A DNA stretch of 64,000 bases, from positions 39,373-103,372 of the forward strand of contig NZ_ARQE01000013.1 in the NCBI RefSeq assembly GCF_000382705.1, read 5' to 3'. The DNA is from Aureimonas ureilytica DSM 18598 = NBRC 106430 (GTDB taxonomy: Bacteria > Pseudomonadota > Alphaproteobacteria > Rhizobiales > Rhizobiaceae). Shown piece after piece: positions 30,284 to 42,182 of this stretch. The notes beneath the pieces were generated by a model that was not told where the DNA came from, searched no databases, and saw only the letters and a program-made list of their open reading frames with translations. A program made the translations under genes and the position numbers. How positions within the stretch are numbered: position 1 is the stretch's first letter; each line of letters begins with the position of its first letter.

Positions 30284-30652
30284 TCAGTTGCTGTATTCGG
30301 GGAAGGACGCGACTTCGGCGGCAGACGTGGAAAGCGTCAAGCGGCTGCCGTCGGGCGCAAAACGATCGATCGGGATGATCTTCGTACCGGTGAAGCCCGT
30401 CGTCGTGCCCTTGAACTCGACGGCGAGGGCGGTCGGCGTGTTGGCGTCGGTCCCGAGCACTTCCTCGACTTCGCCTAGTTCGATGCCGTCGCCCTTCTGC
30501 AGCACCTTGGCGTCCTCGACGGCATCGGCCGACATGTTCCAAGGCATGAGCATCACGTTGTCGTTCACCTCGACAAGCGAGGCGGTCTGGGCGTTGGCGG
30601 CAGCGCCCGTCAGAAGAACGGCGGTGGCGGCAGCAAGAAGCGTGCGGTGCAT
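30284..30652 (-). CDS. Small secreted protein, possibly PRC-barrel-like
   Basis: A 122-residue protein with a typical Sec signal peptide (MHRTLLAAATAVLLTGAAANAQ). The mature part contains LGEVEEVLGTDANTPTALAVEF, which resembles the G-x-V-x-D-V pattern of PRC-barrel domains, but the match is weak and no catalytic residues are evident. It is transcribed alone from a short upstream region and shares a bidirectional terminator with alaS. Function unknown. Confidence 0.7.
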   Translation of the reverse strand: MHRTLLAAATAVLLTGAAANAQTASLVEVNDNVMLMPWNMSADAVEDAKVLQKGDGIELGEVEEVLGTDANTPTALAVEFKGTTTGFTGTKIIPIDRFAPDGSRLTLSTSAAEVASFPEYSN

Positions 30653-30731
30653 TCAAAACTCTCCATATGAATTGATGCCTCCCTAACGAAGGCTTAACCG
30701 CCCGGTTCCCCCATTCCCAACATCGCATACG

Positions 30732-30756
30732 AAAAACCCGGCCGCAGGGCCGGGTT
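30732..30756 (-). terminator. Intrinsic terminator of icd
   Basis: On the minus strand AACCCGGCC and GGCCGGGTT pair around a 4-base loop, followed by TTTTT. It lies 26 bases beyond the icd stop. Confidence 0.88.
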
Positions 30757-30781
30757 CTGTTTTCACAAGTGTGAGAGGAGC

Positions 30782-31999
30782 TTAGGCCGAGGCCATGGCC
30801 TTCTTGAGGTTCTCGTCGATCTTGTCGAGGAAGCCGGTCGTGGAGAGCCACGGCTGGTCCGGTCCGATCAGGAGGGCGAGGTCCTTGGTCATGTGACCGG
30901 CTTCGACCGTGTCGATGCAGACCTTCTCCAGCGTGTCGGCGAAGCGCTTCAGCTCGGCATTGTCGTCGAGCTTGGCGCGGTGCGCGAGGCCGCGCGTCCA
31001 CGCGAAGATCGAGGCGATGGAGTTGGTCGAGGTCTCCTGGCCCTTCTGGTGCTGGCGGTAGTGGCGCGTCACGGTGCCGTGCGCGGCTTCCGCCTCGACC
31101 GTCTTGCCGTCCGGCGTCATCAGGACCGAGGTCATGAGGCCGAGCGAGCCGAAGCCCTGCGCCACGATGTCGGACTGCACGTCGCCGTCGTAGTTCTTGC
31201 AGGCCCAGACATAGCCGCCCGACCACTTGAGCGCCGAGGCGACCATGTCGTCGATCAGGCGGTGCTCGTAGGTGAGCTTGCGGCTGTCGAACTCGGCCTT
31301 GAACTCGGCGTCGAACACCTCCTGGAAGATGTCCTTGAAGCGGCCGTCATAGGCCTTCAGGATCGTGTTCTTGGTCGACAGGTAGACCGGATAGCCGCGC
31401 AGCAGGCCGTAGTTGAACGAGGCGCGGGCGAACTCGCGGATCGAGTCGTCGAGATTGTACATCGCCATCGCGACGCCGGCGGAGGGCGCCTGATAGACCT
31501 CGTGTTCGATCGTCTCGCCGTCTTCGCCGACGAACTTGATCGAGAGCGTGCCCTTGCCGGGGAACTTGAAGTCGGTCGCGCGGTACTGGTCGCCGAAGGC
31601 ATGGCGGCCGACGATGATCGGCTGCGTCCAGCCCGGCACGAGGCGCGGCACGTTCTTCATGATGATCGGCTCGCGGAAGATCACGCCGCCGAGGATGTTG
31701 CGGATCGTGCCGTTGGGCGACTTCCACATCTTCTTGAGCTTGAACTCCTCGACGCGCTGCTCGTCGGGGGTGATCGTGGCGCACTTCACGCCGACGCCGT
31801 GCTTCTTGATGGCGTTGGCGGAATCGATCGTCACCTGATCGTTGGTGGCGTCGCGATTCTCGACCGAAAGGTCGTAATATTCGAGATCGATGTCCAGGTA
31901 GGGATGGATCAGCTTGTCTTTGATCGCCTGCCAGATGATCCGGGTCATCTCGTCGCCGTCCAGCTCCACGACCGGATTTTGGACCTTGATCTTCGCCAT
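30782..31999 (-). CDS. icd: NADP-dependent isocitrate dehydrogenase, eukaryotic-type dimer class
   Basis: Converts isocitrate to 2-oxoglutarate in the TCA cycle and is a major NADPH source. The 405-residue protein begins [20 protein letters not shown] and has [17 protein letters not shown] (substrate Ser/Asn loop), [13 protein letters not shown], and the metal-binding region [20 protein letters not shown]. This is the eukaryotic-like type II IDH typical of Rhizobiales, not the E. coli type. It is a single-gene unit with its own terminator, transcribed divergently from trmJ. Confidence 0.97.
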   Translation of the reverse strand: MAKIKVQNPVVELDGDEMTRIIWQAIKDKLIHPYLDIDLEYYDLSVENRDATNDQVTIDSANAIKKHGVGVKCATITPDEQRVEEFKLKKMWKSPNGTIRNILGGVIFREPIIMKNVPRLVPGWTQPIIVGRHAFGDQYRATDFKFPGKGTLSIKFVGEDGETIEHEVYQAPSAGVAMAMYNLDDSIREFARASFNYGLLRGYPVYLSTKNTILKAYDGRFKDIFQEVFDAEFKAEFDSRKLTYEHRLIDDMVASALKWSGGYVWACKNYDGDVQSDIVAQGFGSLGLMTSVLMTPDGKTVEAEAAHGTVTRHYRQHQKGQETSTNSIASIFAWTRGLAHRAKLDDNAELKRFADTLEKVCIDTVEAGHMTKDLALLIGPDQPWLSTTGFLDKIDENLKKAMASA

Positions 32000-32202
32000 A
32001 TGCTGCTTTCCCCAAGAGGCCCCCGGCCAGGGCGGCCGGAGCGTTGTTGGACGGAGGGCGGAATGCCCCCGGCGTGATGGGCGGGCTATATCATCCGCGA
32101 TCCCGCACGCAAAGCCGCAAGCCCATTCGTTGAAAGGGTTTGCGGCGCCTATGAGCCGCGCTAAAGGCTCAGGAAACGCTGAAGATTGAGAAAGGGCGCG
32201 CC

Positions 32203-32985
32203 TTGGCCGGCACGAACCGCACCGACGAGAACCTGACCGACGGCCCCGCCATCATTCTGGTGGAGCCTCAGCTTGGCGAGAATATCGGCATGGTCGCCCG
32301 GGCCATGGCGAATTTCGGCCTCGCGGACCTGCGGCTGGTGAACCCGCGCGACGGCTGGCCGAACGAGAGGGCGCGCGCCAGCGCCTCCCGCGCCGACCAT
32401 GTGATCGACGCGGTGAAGCTCTTCGACACGGTGGAGGCGGCCGCCGCCGATCTCACCTATCTCCTGGCGACCACGGCGCGCCCGCGCGATTCCGTCAAGA
32501 CGGTTCGCGGGCCGGACAGCGCGGGGGCCGAGTTGCGCACGCGGATCGGCGCGGGCCAGCGGGCCGGCATTCTCTTCGGGCGCGAGCGCTTCGGGCTGTC
32601 GAACGAAGAGGTCGATCTGGCTGACGAGATCGTGACCTTCCCGGTCAATCCGGCCTTCGCCTCGCTGAACATCGCGCAGGCGGTTCTGCTCATGAGCTAC
32701 GAGTGGATGAAGTCCGGCCTTGGCGAAGGCGCCGCCCCGCGCTTCTCGGCGCCGGAAGTCGTCCCGGCCGAGAAGGACGTGCTGTATCGCTTCTTCGCCC
32801 ATCTGGAAGGCTCGCTCGATGCGACCGGCTATTTCTTTCCGCCGGAAAAGCGCGAAGTCTTCGTTCACAATCTGCGCAACATGCTGACCCGCGCCGGCTT
32901 CAGCGCCCCGGAACTCAGCACGCTGCACGGCGTCATCCGGTCGCTGGATCGCGGGCCGAAGAAACCGTCGGGAGAGGGCGAGTGA
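32203..32985 (+). CDS. trmJ: tRNA (cytidine/uridine-2'-O-)-methyltransferase TrmJ
   Basis: SPOUT-class enzyme that 2'-O-methylates nucleotide 32 of certain tRNAs. The 260-residue protein shows the SpoU motifs: [20 protein letters not shown] (motif 1), [14 protein letters not shown] (motif 2) and [16 protein letters not shown] (motif 3). An alpha-helical C-terminal extension is typical of TrmJ. There is no ATG in the right place; a stop lies upstream in frame, so translation probably starts at the TTG at 32203. The gene overlaps murI by 4 bases (GTGA). Confidence 0.9.
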   Translation: MAGTNRTDENLTDGPAIILVEPQLGENIGMVARAMANFGLADLRLVNPRDGWPNERARASASRADHVIDAVKLFDTVEAAAADLTYLLATTARPRDSVKTVRGPDSAGAELRTRIGAGQRAGILFGRERFGLSNEEVDLADEIVTFPVNPAFASLNIAQAVLLMSYEWMKSGLGEGAAPRFSAPEVVPAEKDVLYRFFAHLEGSLDATGYFFPPEKREVFVHNLRNMLTRAGFSAPELSTLHGVIRSLDRGPKKPSGEGE

Positions 32986-33764
32986 GCGAAGGGCCGGTTC
33001 TGCTTTTCGATTCCGGGCTCGGCGGCCTCACCGTCCTGCGCGAAGCGCGCGTGCTGATGCCCGAGCGCCGCTTTCTCTATATCGCGGACAACGCCGCCTT
33101 TCCCTATGGCGACTGGGAAGAGGAGGCGCTGCGCGCCCGGATCGTCACGCTGTTCGGCGCGCTGATCGCCGCGCATCGGCCCTCGATCTGCATGATCCCC
33201 TGCAACACGGCCTCGACCCTGGTGCTCGGCGATCTCCGGTCGGCCTATCCGGACATGAGCTTCGTCGGCACGGTGCCGGCCATCAAGCCGGCGGCGGAGC
33301 GCACGCGCTCGGGGCTCGTCAGCGTTCTGGCGACGCCCGGCACGGTGAAGCGGCAATACACGCGCGACCTCATCACGCAATGGGCCTCCCGATGCGAGGT
33401 GAATCTGGTCGGCAGCGTCCGGCTCGCGGCGCTCGCGGAGGACTATCTGCGCAACGGGTTCGTGGACGAGGATGCGGTGCAGGCCGAAACCGCGCCTTGT
33501 TTCATCGAGCGGGACGGGCGGCGCACGGATATCGTCGTGCTCGCCTGCACGCATTATCCTTTCCTCGCCAACCGGATGCGCAAGACAGCCCCTTGGCCGG
33601 TGGACTGGCTCGATCCGGCCGAAGCCATCGCGCGCCGCGCCCTGACGCTTTTGCCCCCAACCGACGCGCCCGCGCCCGATGGGCCGGACCGGGCGATCTT
33701 CACGGCGGGCGAGCCGGATGCGGCGACCCGTTCGCTCATTCGCGGCTTCGGCCTGCGCGCCTGA
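32982..33764 (+). CDS. murI: Glutamate racemase
   Basis: Makes D-glutamate for peptidoglycan. The 260-residue protein has the paired catalytic cysteines in PCNTAS and LACTHYPFL, the N-terminal [13 protein letters not shown] motif and [10 protein letters not shown] region. It starts with GTG at 32982 in a GTGA overlap with the trmJ stop, so translation is coupled. A reading frame open upstream to 32703 lies inside trmJ and is not coding. The 12-base gap to the convergent next gene leaves no room for a terminator. Confidence 0.93.
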   Translation: MSEGPVLLFDSGLGGLTVLREARVLMPERRFLYIADNAAFPYGDWEEEALRARIVTLFGALIAAHRPSICMIPCNTASTLVLGDLRSAYPDMSFVGTVPAIKPAAERTRSGLVSVLATPGTVKRQYTRDLITQWASRCEVNLVGSVRLAALAEDYLRNGFVDEDAVQAETAPCFIERDGRRTDIVVLACTHYPFLANRMRKTAPWPVDWLDPAEAIARRALTLLPPTDAPAPDGPDRAIFTAGEPDAATRSLIRGFGLRA

Positions 33765-33776
33765 AGCGCAAGGGTC

Positions 33777-34292
33777 CTAGCTGCGGGAAAGCGTGACGTT
33801 GGAGGTCGTGCGCGACTGTCCGTCCACGCGATCCGTCACGGTCAGCGTGAAACGCCCATTGCCGGCATTGCGGATCGTCATCACCGCGTTGCGGTCTCCA
33901 TGGACCGGCGTCGGATAGACGAGGTCGAGGGTCAGCGTGTCGCCGCGCAGGCGCCCGTTGCGCAATTGCGCCGGGCCACGGCTCGACCCGGTGTAGGAGC
34001 CGCTGAAGCGCTTGGTGGCCGGGTCGAAGCGGATGTCGGCTCCGATCTCGCGGCGCACGATGATCGCCGCACGGCAGGCGCCGCTCATGCGCAGGCGATT
34101 GGCGGAGGGCGTCGCGCCGTTCATCGAGCAGCTGACGCGCCGGGCCGAGGTGTCCTGTTCGCGCTGCACCGTTCCGCTTCCCGAGAAGGCGCCGGAGAAG
34201 CGATTGAAATAGCTGGCGTCCGCCGATGCCACAGTGGGCAGGGCGCTGACGAAGGCGACCGCGAGGGCGCCGATGAGGCCTGGGTTCGACAT
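33777..34292 (-). CDS. Small secreted protein of unknown function, similar in layout to that at 15574
   Basis: A 171-residue protein with a signal peptide (residues 1 to about 24, ending TVASADA). The mature part is beta-rich: SGAFSGSGTVQRE, then VSCSMNG, SGACRAA, and several short G-rich strands ending RTTSNVTLSRS. The two cysteines and the F-S-G-x-G start recall the protein encoded at 15574-16107, which suggests a shared fold. I recognise no family. Confidence 0.65.
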   Translation of the reverse strand: MSNPGLIGALAVAFVSALPTVASADASYFNRFSGAFSGSGTVQREQDTSARRVSCSMNGATPSANRLRMSGACRAAIIVRREIGADIRFDPATKRFSGSYTGSSRGPAQLRNGRLRGDTLTLDLVYPTPVHGDRNAVMTIRNAGNGRFTLTVTDRVDGQSRTTSNVTLSRS

Positions 34293-34420
34293 GGGATCTC
34301 GTCCTTGGTTCTAGCGAATGGACCGCTCCGCCTGGAGGAGCGGCGAGCGCGAGAGGGCGAAGGGGGAACGAGCGGGCGCGTCGATCGTTCGGTGATCATC
34401 GAGGCGTGAACGAGTTTCCC

Positions 34421-34579
34421 ATGGACCTGATCAAGATCATCTTCGCCATCCTCCTCCCGCCGCTCGGCGTGTTTCTGGAGGTCGGTCTCGGCAAGCATTT
34501 CTGGATCAACATCATCCTGACCCTTCTCGGCTACATTCCCGGCATCGTTCATGCCGTCTGGGTCATCGCCCGGAAGTAG
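34421..34579 (+). CDS. YqaE/Pmp3-family small membrane protein
   Basis: A 52-residue, very hydrophobic peptide with two membrane helices and the family signature: LLPPLGVFLEVGLGKHFWIN followed by LTLLGYIPGIVHAVWVI. This is the YqaE/Pmp3/UPF0057 family, associated with salt, cold and stress responses and membrane potential. The ATG at 34421 is chosen; an in-frame GTG at 34406 would add five residues. It is followed after 55 bases by a terminator. Confidence 0.88.
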   Translation: MDLIKIIFAILLPPLGVFLEVGLGKHFWINIILTLLGYIPGIVHAVWVIARK

Positions 34580-34634
34580 GCCTTTCGACTCGCGATCTTG
34601 ACGGATTGTGACGGATCGATTAAGCGGCACCCAT

Positions 34635-34663
34635 CGGCGGATCGAAAGGTCCGCCGTTTCTTT
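34635..34663 (+). terminator. Intrinsic terminator after the YqaE/Pmp3 gene
   Basis: CGGCGGA and TCCGCCG pair around an 8-base loop, followed by TTTCTTT. It separates the small gene from rpsD. Confidence 0.75.
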
Positions 34664-34788
34664 ACGTGTCCCGTGGGATGCTCGCGAATTGCGTGGCATC
34701 TCTGTCGGCTCGCCGCGGGGCGAGCAAAGGAGGGCGCGTTTCCTCGGCCGGTCGGAATGGTCCGCCGGTCTCGCTTTTGGGAAATGCG

Positions 34789-35406
34789 ATGTCTAAGCGC
34801 GAAGCGTCTAAGTACAAAATCGATCGCCGCATGGGCGAAAACATCTGGGGCCGTCCGAAGTCCCCGGTGAATCGCCGCCAGTACGGCCCGGGCCAGCATG
34901 GCCAGCGCCGCAAGGGCAAGATGTCCGACTTCGGCACGCAGCTGCGCGCCAAGCAGAAGCTCAAGGGCTATTACGGCGATCTGTCCGAGAAGCAGTTCCG
35001 CAAGATCTACGAAGAGGCCGCCCGTCGTCGTGGCGACACCTCGGAGAACCTGATCGGCCTGCTCGAGTCGCGTCTCGACGCGATCGTCTATCGCGCCAAG
35101 TTCGTTCCGACGATCTTCGCCGCTCGTCAGTTCGTCAACCACGGCCATGTCTCCGTGAACGGCGTGCGCACCAATATCGGTTCGTACCGCTGCAAGCAGG
35201 GCGACGTGATCGAGGTTCGTCAGAAGTCGAAGCAGCTGACCGTGCTCATCGAAGCCACGCAGCTCGCCGAGCGCGACGTGCCGGACTACATCGAAGTCGA
35301 TCACAGCAAGATGGTCGCGACCTTCCAGCGCGTTCCCGGCCTGCACGACGTCCCGTACGCGGTCGTCATGGAGCCGAACCTCGTCGTCGAGTTCTACTCG
35401 CGCTAA
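34789..35406 (+). CDS. rpsD: 30S ribosomal protein S4
   Basis: Primary 16S rRNA-binding protein that nucleates the 30S body; in other bacteria it also autoregulates its own mRNA. The 205-residue protein begins [20 protein letters not shown] and has the S4 RNA-binding domain [19 protein letters not shown] followed by [16 protein letters not shown]. In this lineage it stands alone outside the alpha operon. The start at 34789 matches the family N-terminus; a longer frame to 34666 is leader. A 125-base leader follows the previous terminator, and a strong terminator follows the gene. Confidence 0.98.
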   Translation: MSKREASKYKIDRRMGENIWGRPKSPVNRRQYGPGQHGQRRKGKMSDFGTQLRAKQKLKGYYGDLSEKQFRKIYEEAARRRGDTSENLIGLLESRLDAIVYRAKFVPTIFAARQFVNHGHVSVNGVRTNIGSYRCKQGDVIEVRQKSKQLTVLIEATQLAERDVPDYIEVDHSKMVATFQRVPGLHDVPYAVVMEPNLVVEFYSR

Positions 35407-35437
35407 TCGGTCCTTCCATCCGGACAGACCTTTTCGG

Positions 35438-35466
35438 AAGGCCGCCCTCGGGCGGCCTTTTGTTTT
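35438..35466 (+). terminator. Intrinsic terminator of rpsD
   Basis: AAGGCCGCC and GGCGGCCTT pair around CTCG, then a T-rich tract (TTTTGTTTT). Confidence 0.9.
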
Positions 35467-35510
35467 GGCCCATCGGTTGATAGAGCCTTGGCCCAAGGAG
35501 CGGACGTGCC

Positions 35511-36407
35511 ATGCTGGACGATGACAGGCAGAGCGGAGCGCCGGAAGGCGATCCCGAGACGGAAGCCGGCGAGGGCGCTCACCCGCTGTTTCGCGACGCG
35601 CCCGGCTCGGTCGGCTTCAAGAAGCTGCGCAAGCGCCTCTTGCGGCAGGTGCGCGAGACGATGCAGACCTACGCCATGGTGCGCCCCGGCGCGCGTTGGC
35701 TCGTCGGTCTCTCGGGCGGCAAGGATTCCTACACGCTCCTCGCCCTGCTCCTCGATCTCAAATGGCGCGGGCTGCTGCCGGTCGATCTCCTCGCCTGCAA
35801 TCTCGACCAGGGGCAGCCGGGCTTTCCCAAGCACATCCTTCCCGATTTCCTGACGCGCTATGGCGTTCCGCATCGGATCGAGTATCGCGACACCTATTCG
35901 GTGGTGAAGGAGAAGGTGCCGGAGGGGGCGACGACCTGCGCGCTCTGTTCGCGCCTGCGGCGCGGCAATCTCTACCGGATCGCGCGCGAGGAGGGCTGCG
36001 AAGCGCTGGTGCTCGGGCATCATCTCGACGACAGCATCGAGACCTTCTTTCTCAACATGCTCCATGGCGGCAAGCTTTCGGCCATGCCGGGCAAGCTCCT
36101 GAACGACGAGGGGGACCTCACGGTCCTTCGCCCGCTGATCCGCTCCGGCGAGGACGATATCGCGCGCTTCGCCGAAGCCATGCAGTTTCCCATTATCCCC
36201 TGCGACCTCTGCGGCAGCCAGGAAGGGTTGCAGCGCAGCGCGTTGAAAGCCTTTCTCGGCGATCTCGAACGCCGCTTCCCCGGTCGCAAGGACACGATCG
36301 CCCGCTCGCTCTCGACCGTGAAGCCGAGCCATCTCCTGGACCCCGCGCTGTTCGACTTCGCCGGGCTCCAACCCCGCCCCCTGACAGAAACGGACCCAAC
36401 GCCGTGA
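35511..36407 (+). CDS. ttcA: tRNA 2-thiocytidine(32) synthetase TtcA
   Basis: Thiolates cytidine 32 in tRNA using an Fe-S cluster. The 298-residue protein shows the PP-loop [13 protein letters not shown] near residue 70 and two CxxC motifs ([10 protein letters not shown] and CDLCGSQEG), which ligate the cluster. The [19 protein letters not shown] motif is also present. The ATG at 35511 is the first start in a frame of family length. It overlaps the phosphatase gene behind it by 4 bases (GTGA). Confidence 0.95.
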   Translation: MLDDDRQSGAPEGDPETEAGEGAHPLFRDAPGSVGFKKLRKRLLRQVRETMQTYAMVRPGARWLVGLSGGKDSYTLLALLLDLKWRGLLPVDLLACNLDQGQPGFPKHILPDFLTRYGVPHRIEYRDTYSVVKEKVPEGATTCALCSRLRRGNLYRIAREEGCEALVLGHHLDDSIETFFLNMLHGGKLSAMPGKLLNDEGDLTVLRPLIRSGEDDIARFAEAMQFPIIPCDLCGSQEGLQRSALKAFLGDLERRFPGRKDTIARSLSTVKPSHLLDPALFDFAGLQPRPLTETDPTP

Positions 36408-37234
36408 CCCTGCCGATCGACCAGCTCGCCACGCTTCTTCGCGACGCCGCCAAGACGGAAATCCTGCCGCGCTTCCGCCGCCTCGGCAGTGACGACATCC
36501 GTGAAAAGACCTCGGCGGTCGACCTCGTGACCGAGGCCGACGAGGCCGCCGAGCGCTTCATCAAGCGCGGCTGCGCCGAACTGATGCCGAACGCGCTGTT
36601 CGTCGGCGAAGAGGGCGTCGCGGCCGACCCCGCCCTTCTCGGGCGGATCAAGGATGCGGACCTCGCCATCATCGTCGACCCGATCGATGGCACGGCGAAT
36701 TTCGCCGCCGGCGCGCCGATGTTCGGCGTCATGGCGGCTGTCGTCTCGAAGGGCGAGACCGTGGCCGGCCTGATCTACGACCCGCTCGGCGACGACTGGA
36801 TGATCGCCGAGAAGGGCGCGGGCGCGCATCTGGTGCGCACCGACGGCGAGCGCGTGCGCCTGCGCGCGGCCGCTCCTGCGCCCATCGAGGAGATGATCGG
36901 CGTCGCGTCCTCGTCCATGCTTCCCAAAGCCGAACGTCGTGCTTTGCTCACACGGCTGGCGGAAACGCGCATCCTCGCGAACTACCGGACCGCCGCCCAC
37001 GAATATCGGCTGGCGGCGTCAGGCGCGCTGCATTTCCAGTTCTATGTGAAGCTCATGCCGTGGGATCACCTCGCCGGCTCGCTCCTAATGGAAGAGGCGG
37101 GCGGCTATGTCCGCAAATGGGATGGCGGCATCTACCGACCCAGCGATGTCGAAGGCGGCCTTCTGACCGCGCCGGACGCCGAAAGCTGGCAGGCGCTGCG
37201 CCGTCTGATCGGCGACGCGATTCCCTCGCTCTGA
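36404..37234 (+). CDS. Inositol monophosphatase family protein
   Basis: Mg-dependent sugar-phosphate phosphatase of the IMPase/FBPase/CysQ superfamily, 276 residues. Metal-binding motifs are visible: [23 protein letters not shown] (D-P-I/L-D-G-T) and [19 protein letters not shown] (W-D-x-A-G). I cannot tell inositol phosphatase from histidinol-phosphatase (HisN) or 3'-phosphoadenosine phosphatase by reading. The GTG start at 36404 overlaps the ttcA stop, so the gene is translationally coupled to it. Confidence 0.88.
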   Translation: MTLPIDQLATLLRDAAKTEILPRFRRLGSDDIREKTSAVDLVTEADEAAERFIKRGCAELMPNALFVGEEGVAADPALLGRIKDADLAIIVDPIDGTANFAAGAPMFGVMAAVVSKGETVAGLIYDPLGDDWMIAEKGAGAHLVRTDGERVRLRAAAPAPIEEMIGVASSSMLPKAERRALLTRLAETRILANYRTAAHEYRLAASGALHFQFYVKLMPWDHLAGSLLMEEAGGYVRKWDGGIYRPSDVEGGLLTAPDAESWQALRRLIGDAIPSL

Positions 37235-37241
37235 AAAGCAG

Positions 37242-37270
37242 AACGCCGGCCTCTCAAGGCCGGCGTTTTT
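37242..37270 (+). terminator. Bidirectional terminator after the inositol phosphatase gene
   Basis: An 11-bp stem (AACGCCGGCCT/AGGCCGGCGTT) with a 4-base loop is followed by TTTTT. It abuts the stop of the convergent MFS gene and may serve both. Confidence 0.88.
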
Positions 37271-38547
37271 CATTCGGCCGCGGCTGTGGAATGCGTGACG
37301 ATCGGGTCTTCGTAATCGGGCGCCTGATCCCTGGCGAAGAGCTTGCCGTTTTCCGCCACGTAGGTGCAGGCGAGCGCGCCTATCGAGAGCACGACATAGC
37401 CCGTGAGAAGTGGGATCAGCGTGCCGTCGTAGAGATAGCCGATCGCCGCGCCGAGAATGCCGCCGCCGAAGGTCTGCATGAAGCCCAGCACCGACGAGGC
37501 CGTGCCGGCGACATGGCCGAGCGGCTCCATGGCGAGCGCGTTGAAGTTCGTGCCGATGAAGCCGAACAGGCAGAGCGTCGCGATGATCGCGACGAAGAAG
37601 AACGGGAAGGGCGGCACGCCGCCCGACAGTAGCGCCACGCCGAGATGCAGGATGTTGAAGGCGAGGAACAGGCAGAGCGCCCCATGCGACAGGCGCCGCA
37701 TCCCGAAGCGCTCGACCAGCCGCGAATTGGTGAAGGATGCCACCGCCATGAAGATCGCGCCGGCGGAGAAGTAGAGCGTGAAGGCGGGTCCGAGCGCATA
37801 GACCGTGCCGTAGATCTGCTCGGCCTGATTGATGAAGGCGAAGAGGACGCCGAAGGTCAGCGCCGTCGAAAGCGTGTAGGCGAAGGCGCGGCGGTTGGTG
37901 ACGACGAGGCGGAACGCGCCGGCGACGCGCGTGGCCGTCAGCGGCAGGCGATCGTTCGGGTGCAGCGTTTCCGGCATCCGGAAATAGGTCCAGACGCCGA
38001 CGAAGGCGCCGAACAGGGCAATGAAGATGAAGATCTCGTGCCAGTCGCCGAACAGAAGAACGAGCTGGCCGATATTGGGCGCGAGCACCGGAATCGCCAT
38101 GAAGATCATCATGACGAGCGACATGACGCTCGCCATGCGCGCGCCGCCGAAGCAATCGCGCACGACGGACACGGCGATCACGCGCGTCGCCGCCGCGCCG
38201 ATCCCCTGAACCGCGCGCAGCGCCAGAAGGACGCCGAAGGTCGGCGAGAAGATCGCGGCGATCGAGGCGGCCACATAGATGCCGAGACCCGCCAGAAGCA
38301 CCGGCCGACGCCCGAAACGATCGGACAGCGTGCCATAGGCGATCTGCGCGATGCCAAAACCCATCACATAGGACGAGATGACGAACTGCGCCTGGTTGGG
38401 ATTGGCGAGTTCGAGCGAGTTGGCGATGCCCGTTAGCGCCGGAATGAAGATGTCGATGGCGGCGGCGTTCAGCGCCATGATGCAGGCAATGAGCGTGACG
38501 AGCTCCCAATAGGGAATCCCGCGCGGGGACTGCGACGCGTCGGACAT
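37270..38547 (-). CDS. MFS drug-efflux transporter, Bcr/CflA family
   Basis: A 425-residue proton-driven efflux protein with about 12 membrane helices. The loop 2-3 motif appears as GTLSDRFGRRPVLL, and helix 5 carries the exporter-type motif with MAIPVLAPNIGQL. Family cues for Bcr/CflA are the N-terminal IDIFIPALTGIANSL and RVIAVSVVRDCFGG. The likely substrates are small drugs such as bicyclomycin or chloramphenicol, but this is a family-level guess. The C-terminal TM region has a hydrophobic face rich in Phe. It stands alone between two terminators. Confidence 0.9.
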   Translation of the reverse strand: MSDASQSPRGIPYWELVTLIACIMALNAAAIDIFIPALTGIANSLELANPNQAQFVISSYVMGFGIAQIAYGTLSDRFGRRPVLLAGLGIYVAASIAAIFSPTFGVLLALRAVQGIGAAATRVIAVSVVRDCFGGARMASVMSLVMMIFMAIPVLAPNIGQLVLLFGDWHEIFIFIALFGAFVGVWTYFRMPETLHPNDRLPLTATRVAGAFRLVVTNRRAFAYTLSTALTFGVLFAFINQAEQIYGTVYALGPAFTLYFSAGAIFMAVASFTNSRLVERFGMRRLSHGALCLFLAFNILHLGVALLSGGVPPFPFFFVAIIATLCLFGFIGTNFNALAMEPLGHVAGTASSVLGFMQTFGGGILGAAIGYLYDGTLIPLLTGYVVLSIGALACTYVAENGKLFARDQAPDYEDPIVTHSTAAAE

Positions 38548-38652
38548 GTCTTCGATCTTTCCTGGTGTCGCCTTCGTCTACAGCCTTCGCCCGTAAATGC
38601 AAGGGAGACTGATTGCTAACGGGCTTGCAAAAGGCTCCGATCACCCGAAACG

Positions 38653-38684
38653 AAAAAGGCCCGCTTCGGTTCGAAGCGGGCCTT
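38653..38684 (-). terminator. Intrinsic terminator of grxD
   Basis: On the minus strand AAGGCCCGCTTCG pairs with its complement across a 3-base loop, followed by TTTTT. It lies 28 bases after the grxD stop. Confidence 0.9.
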
Positions 38685-38711
38685 GCGGATTTTTGCCGGA
38701 GGAAGCGGCGC

Positions 38712-39056
38712 TTACTGCGCCGCCGCCGCGCCCTTGGCCTCGATGCCGCGCTCGGCGAAGTAGTCCTGCAATTCGCCGGCCTGGAACATCTCGCGCAGGA
38801 TATCGCAGCCGCCGACGAACTCGCCCTTCACATAGACCTGAGGAATGGTCGGCCAGGAGCCGTATTCCTTGATGCCGCTGCGCAGGTCGTCGGAGGAAAG
38901 GACGTTCACGCCCTTATAGTCGACGCCGATATAGTTCAGAATCTGCACGACCTGACCCGAGAAGCCGCACTGCGGAAAGTCGGGCGTGCCCTTCATGAAG
39001 ACGACCACGTCGTTCGTCTTCACCTCGTTGTCGATCCAGTCGATGATGCCGCTCAT
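38712..39056 (-). CDS. grxD: Monothiol glutaredoxin, Grx4/CGFS type
   Basis: Fe-S cluster carrier and partner of BolA rather than a classical disulfide reductase. The 114-residue protein has the CGFS active site in [16 protein letters not shown], the cis-proline loop [20 protein letters not shown] and the glutathione-binding [13 protein letters not shown]. Its gene follows bolA by 105 bases on the same strand, the same BolA-Grx pairing that is known functionally. A strong terminator follows. Confidence 0.95.
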   Translation of the reverse strand: MSGIIDWIDNEVKTNDVVVFMKGTPDFPQCGFSGQVVQILNYIGVDYKGVNVLSSDDLRSGIKEYGSWPTIPQVYVKGEFVGGCDILREMFQAGELQDYFAERGIEAKGAAAAQ

Positions 39057-39161
39057 GGTCGGGTCCGTTTCGATGTTGGCGCTCGCATGAGCGAGGCTCT
39101 GAACTGAAGGGGTCCGCGACCGGTCGGGTGGCCGCTGTCGGACGCGTCGATACTGCAGATA

Positions 39162-39395
39162 TTATTTCGGCGCGCTGGTTTGAAGGGCGAGGGCGTGGAG
39201 AACCCCGCCCATGTTTCCCTGCAAGGCCTGATAGACCATCTGGTGCTGCTGAACGCGCGACTTGCCCCGGAAACTCTCCGCCACGACTTCGGCCGCATAG
39301 TGATCGCCGTCGCCCGCGAGATCGCGGATCGTCACGACGGCGTCCGGAATCCCTTGCTTGATCATGGTTTCGATGTCGCGGGCGTTCATCGGCAT
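39162..39395 (-). CDS. bolA: BolA family protein
   Basis: A 77-residue BolA-like protein that binds monothiol glutaredoxins through a shared [2Fe-2S] cluster and links to iron regulation. The family signature RGKSRVQQHQMVYQALQ carries the conserved His, and the N-terminal MNARDIETMIKQGIPDA matches the family. The ATG at 39395 is preceded by AGGAG at suitable distance; the second ATG at 39389 is also possible. It lies between purL and grxD, an order conserved in many Rhizobiales. Confidence 0.92.
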   Translation of the reverse strand: MPMNARDIETMIKQGIPDAVVTIRDLAGDGDHYAAEVVAESFRGKSRVQQHQMVYQALQGNMGGVLHALALQTSAPK

Positions 39396-39486
39396 AGGGT
39401 CACTCTCCTGCCTGGGCGCGATAGAGACGGATCGCTCCCGTTCCGTCTCCGAAGATAGGGCCTCCGGGCGAAGCCCGCAACGCGGC

Positions 39487-41697
<2,211 letters not shown>

Positions 41698-41782
41698 GGA
41701 GCCTCCGGGCGAGAGGAGAGAAACGCGCTTGGCCGTCTGTCGCATTGGCGAAGACGGATCACAAGCGGGATGGAAAAGCTTT

Positions 41783-42181
41783 TCACCGGACGTCGATCCA
41801 GTCCGATCGATCGCGGCAAATCGTGACGCCGGCGGTCGCGCGCACGATCTGCGCATCGTCCTCGACCTGGCTGACGGCGCCTTGGATGCGGCGCTGAAGA
41901 ACGAGCAGCGTGTGGTCCTGCCGCCCATCGCGCAGGGGCGCGCGCAGGCAGAGGCCGAAACCACGATCCGCATCGGCGAACACGAAGCCGCGCGTCCGCT
42001 GGAACGGCCGACCGCGATAGACGGCGCGGCCCGTGTCGCGCGCATAGCGGCTTTCCGCGGCGTTCAACGCGCCGAACTCTTCCGCACGCGCCGGCGCGAT
42101 GGGCGCGGCGACGGATTGGCATCCGGCCAGAAGCGAGAGAGCGAGGAGGGAAGCGGAGCGGGCGAAGCGTCGGGTGGGCAT
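41783..42181 (-). CDS. Predicted lipoprotein of unknown function, between purQ and purL
   Basis: A 132-residue predicted lipoprotein. The signal peptide [21 protein letters not shown] ends in a lipobox (LAGC). The mature part has paired Cys in FGLCLRAP and [12 protein letters not shown] and the region [20 protein letters not shown]. The ATG at 42181 sits one base after the stop of the membrane-protein gene upstream, so the two are co-transcribed. An ATG at 42199 would overlap that stop. I recognise no family. Confidence 0.65.
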   Translation of the reverse strand: MPTRRFARSASLLALSLLAGCQSVAAPIAPARAEEFGALNAAESRYARDTGRAVYRGRPFQRTRGFVFADADRGFGLCLRAPLRDGRQDHTLLVLQRRIQGAVSQVEDDAQIVRATAGVTICRDRSDWIDVR

Positions 42182-42182
42182 G

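Noticed and set aside
30683..30697. CTAA-N7-TTAA, one mismatch from a CtrA site, before the secreted-protein gene at 30652
   Set aside because: Too weak alone, and the gene has no cell-cycle link.
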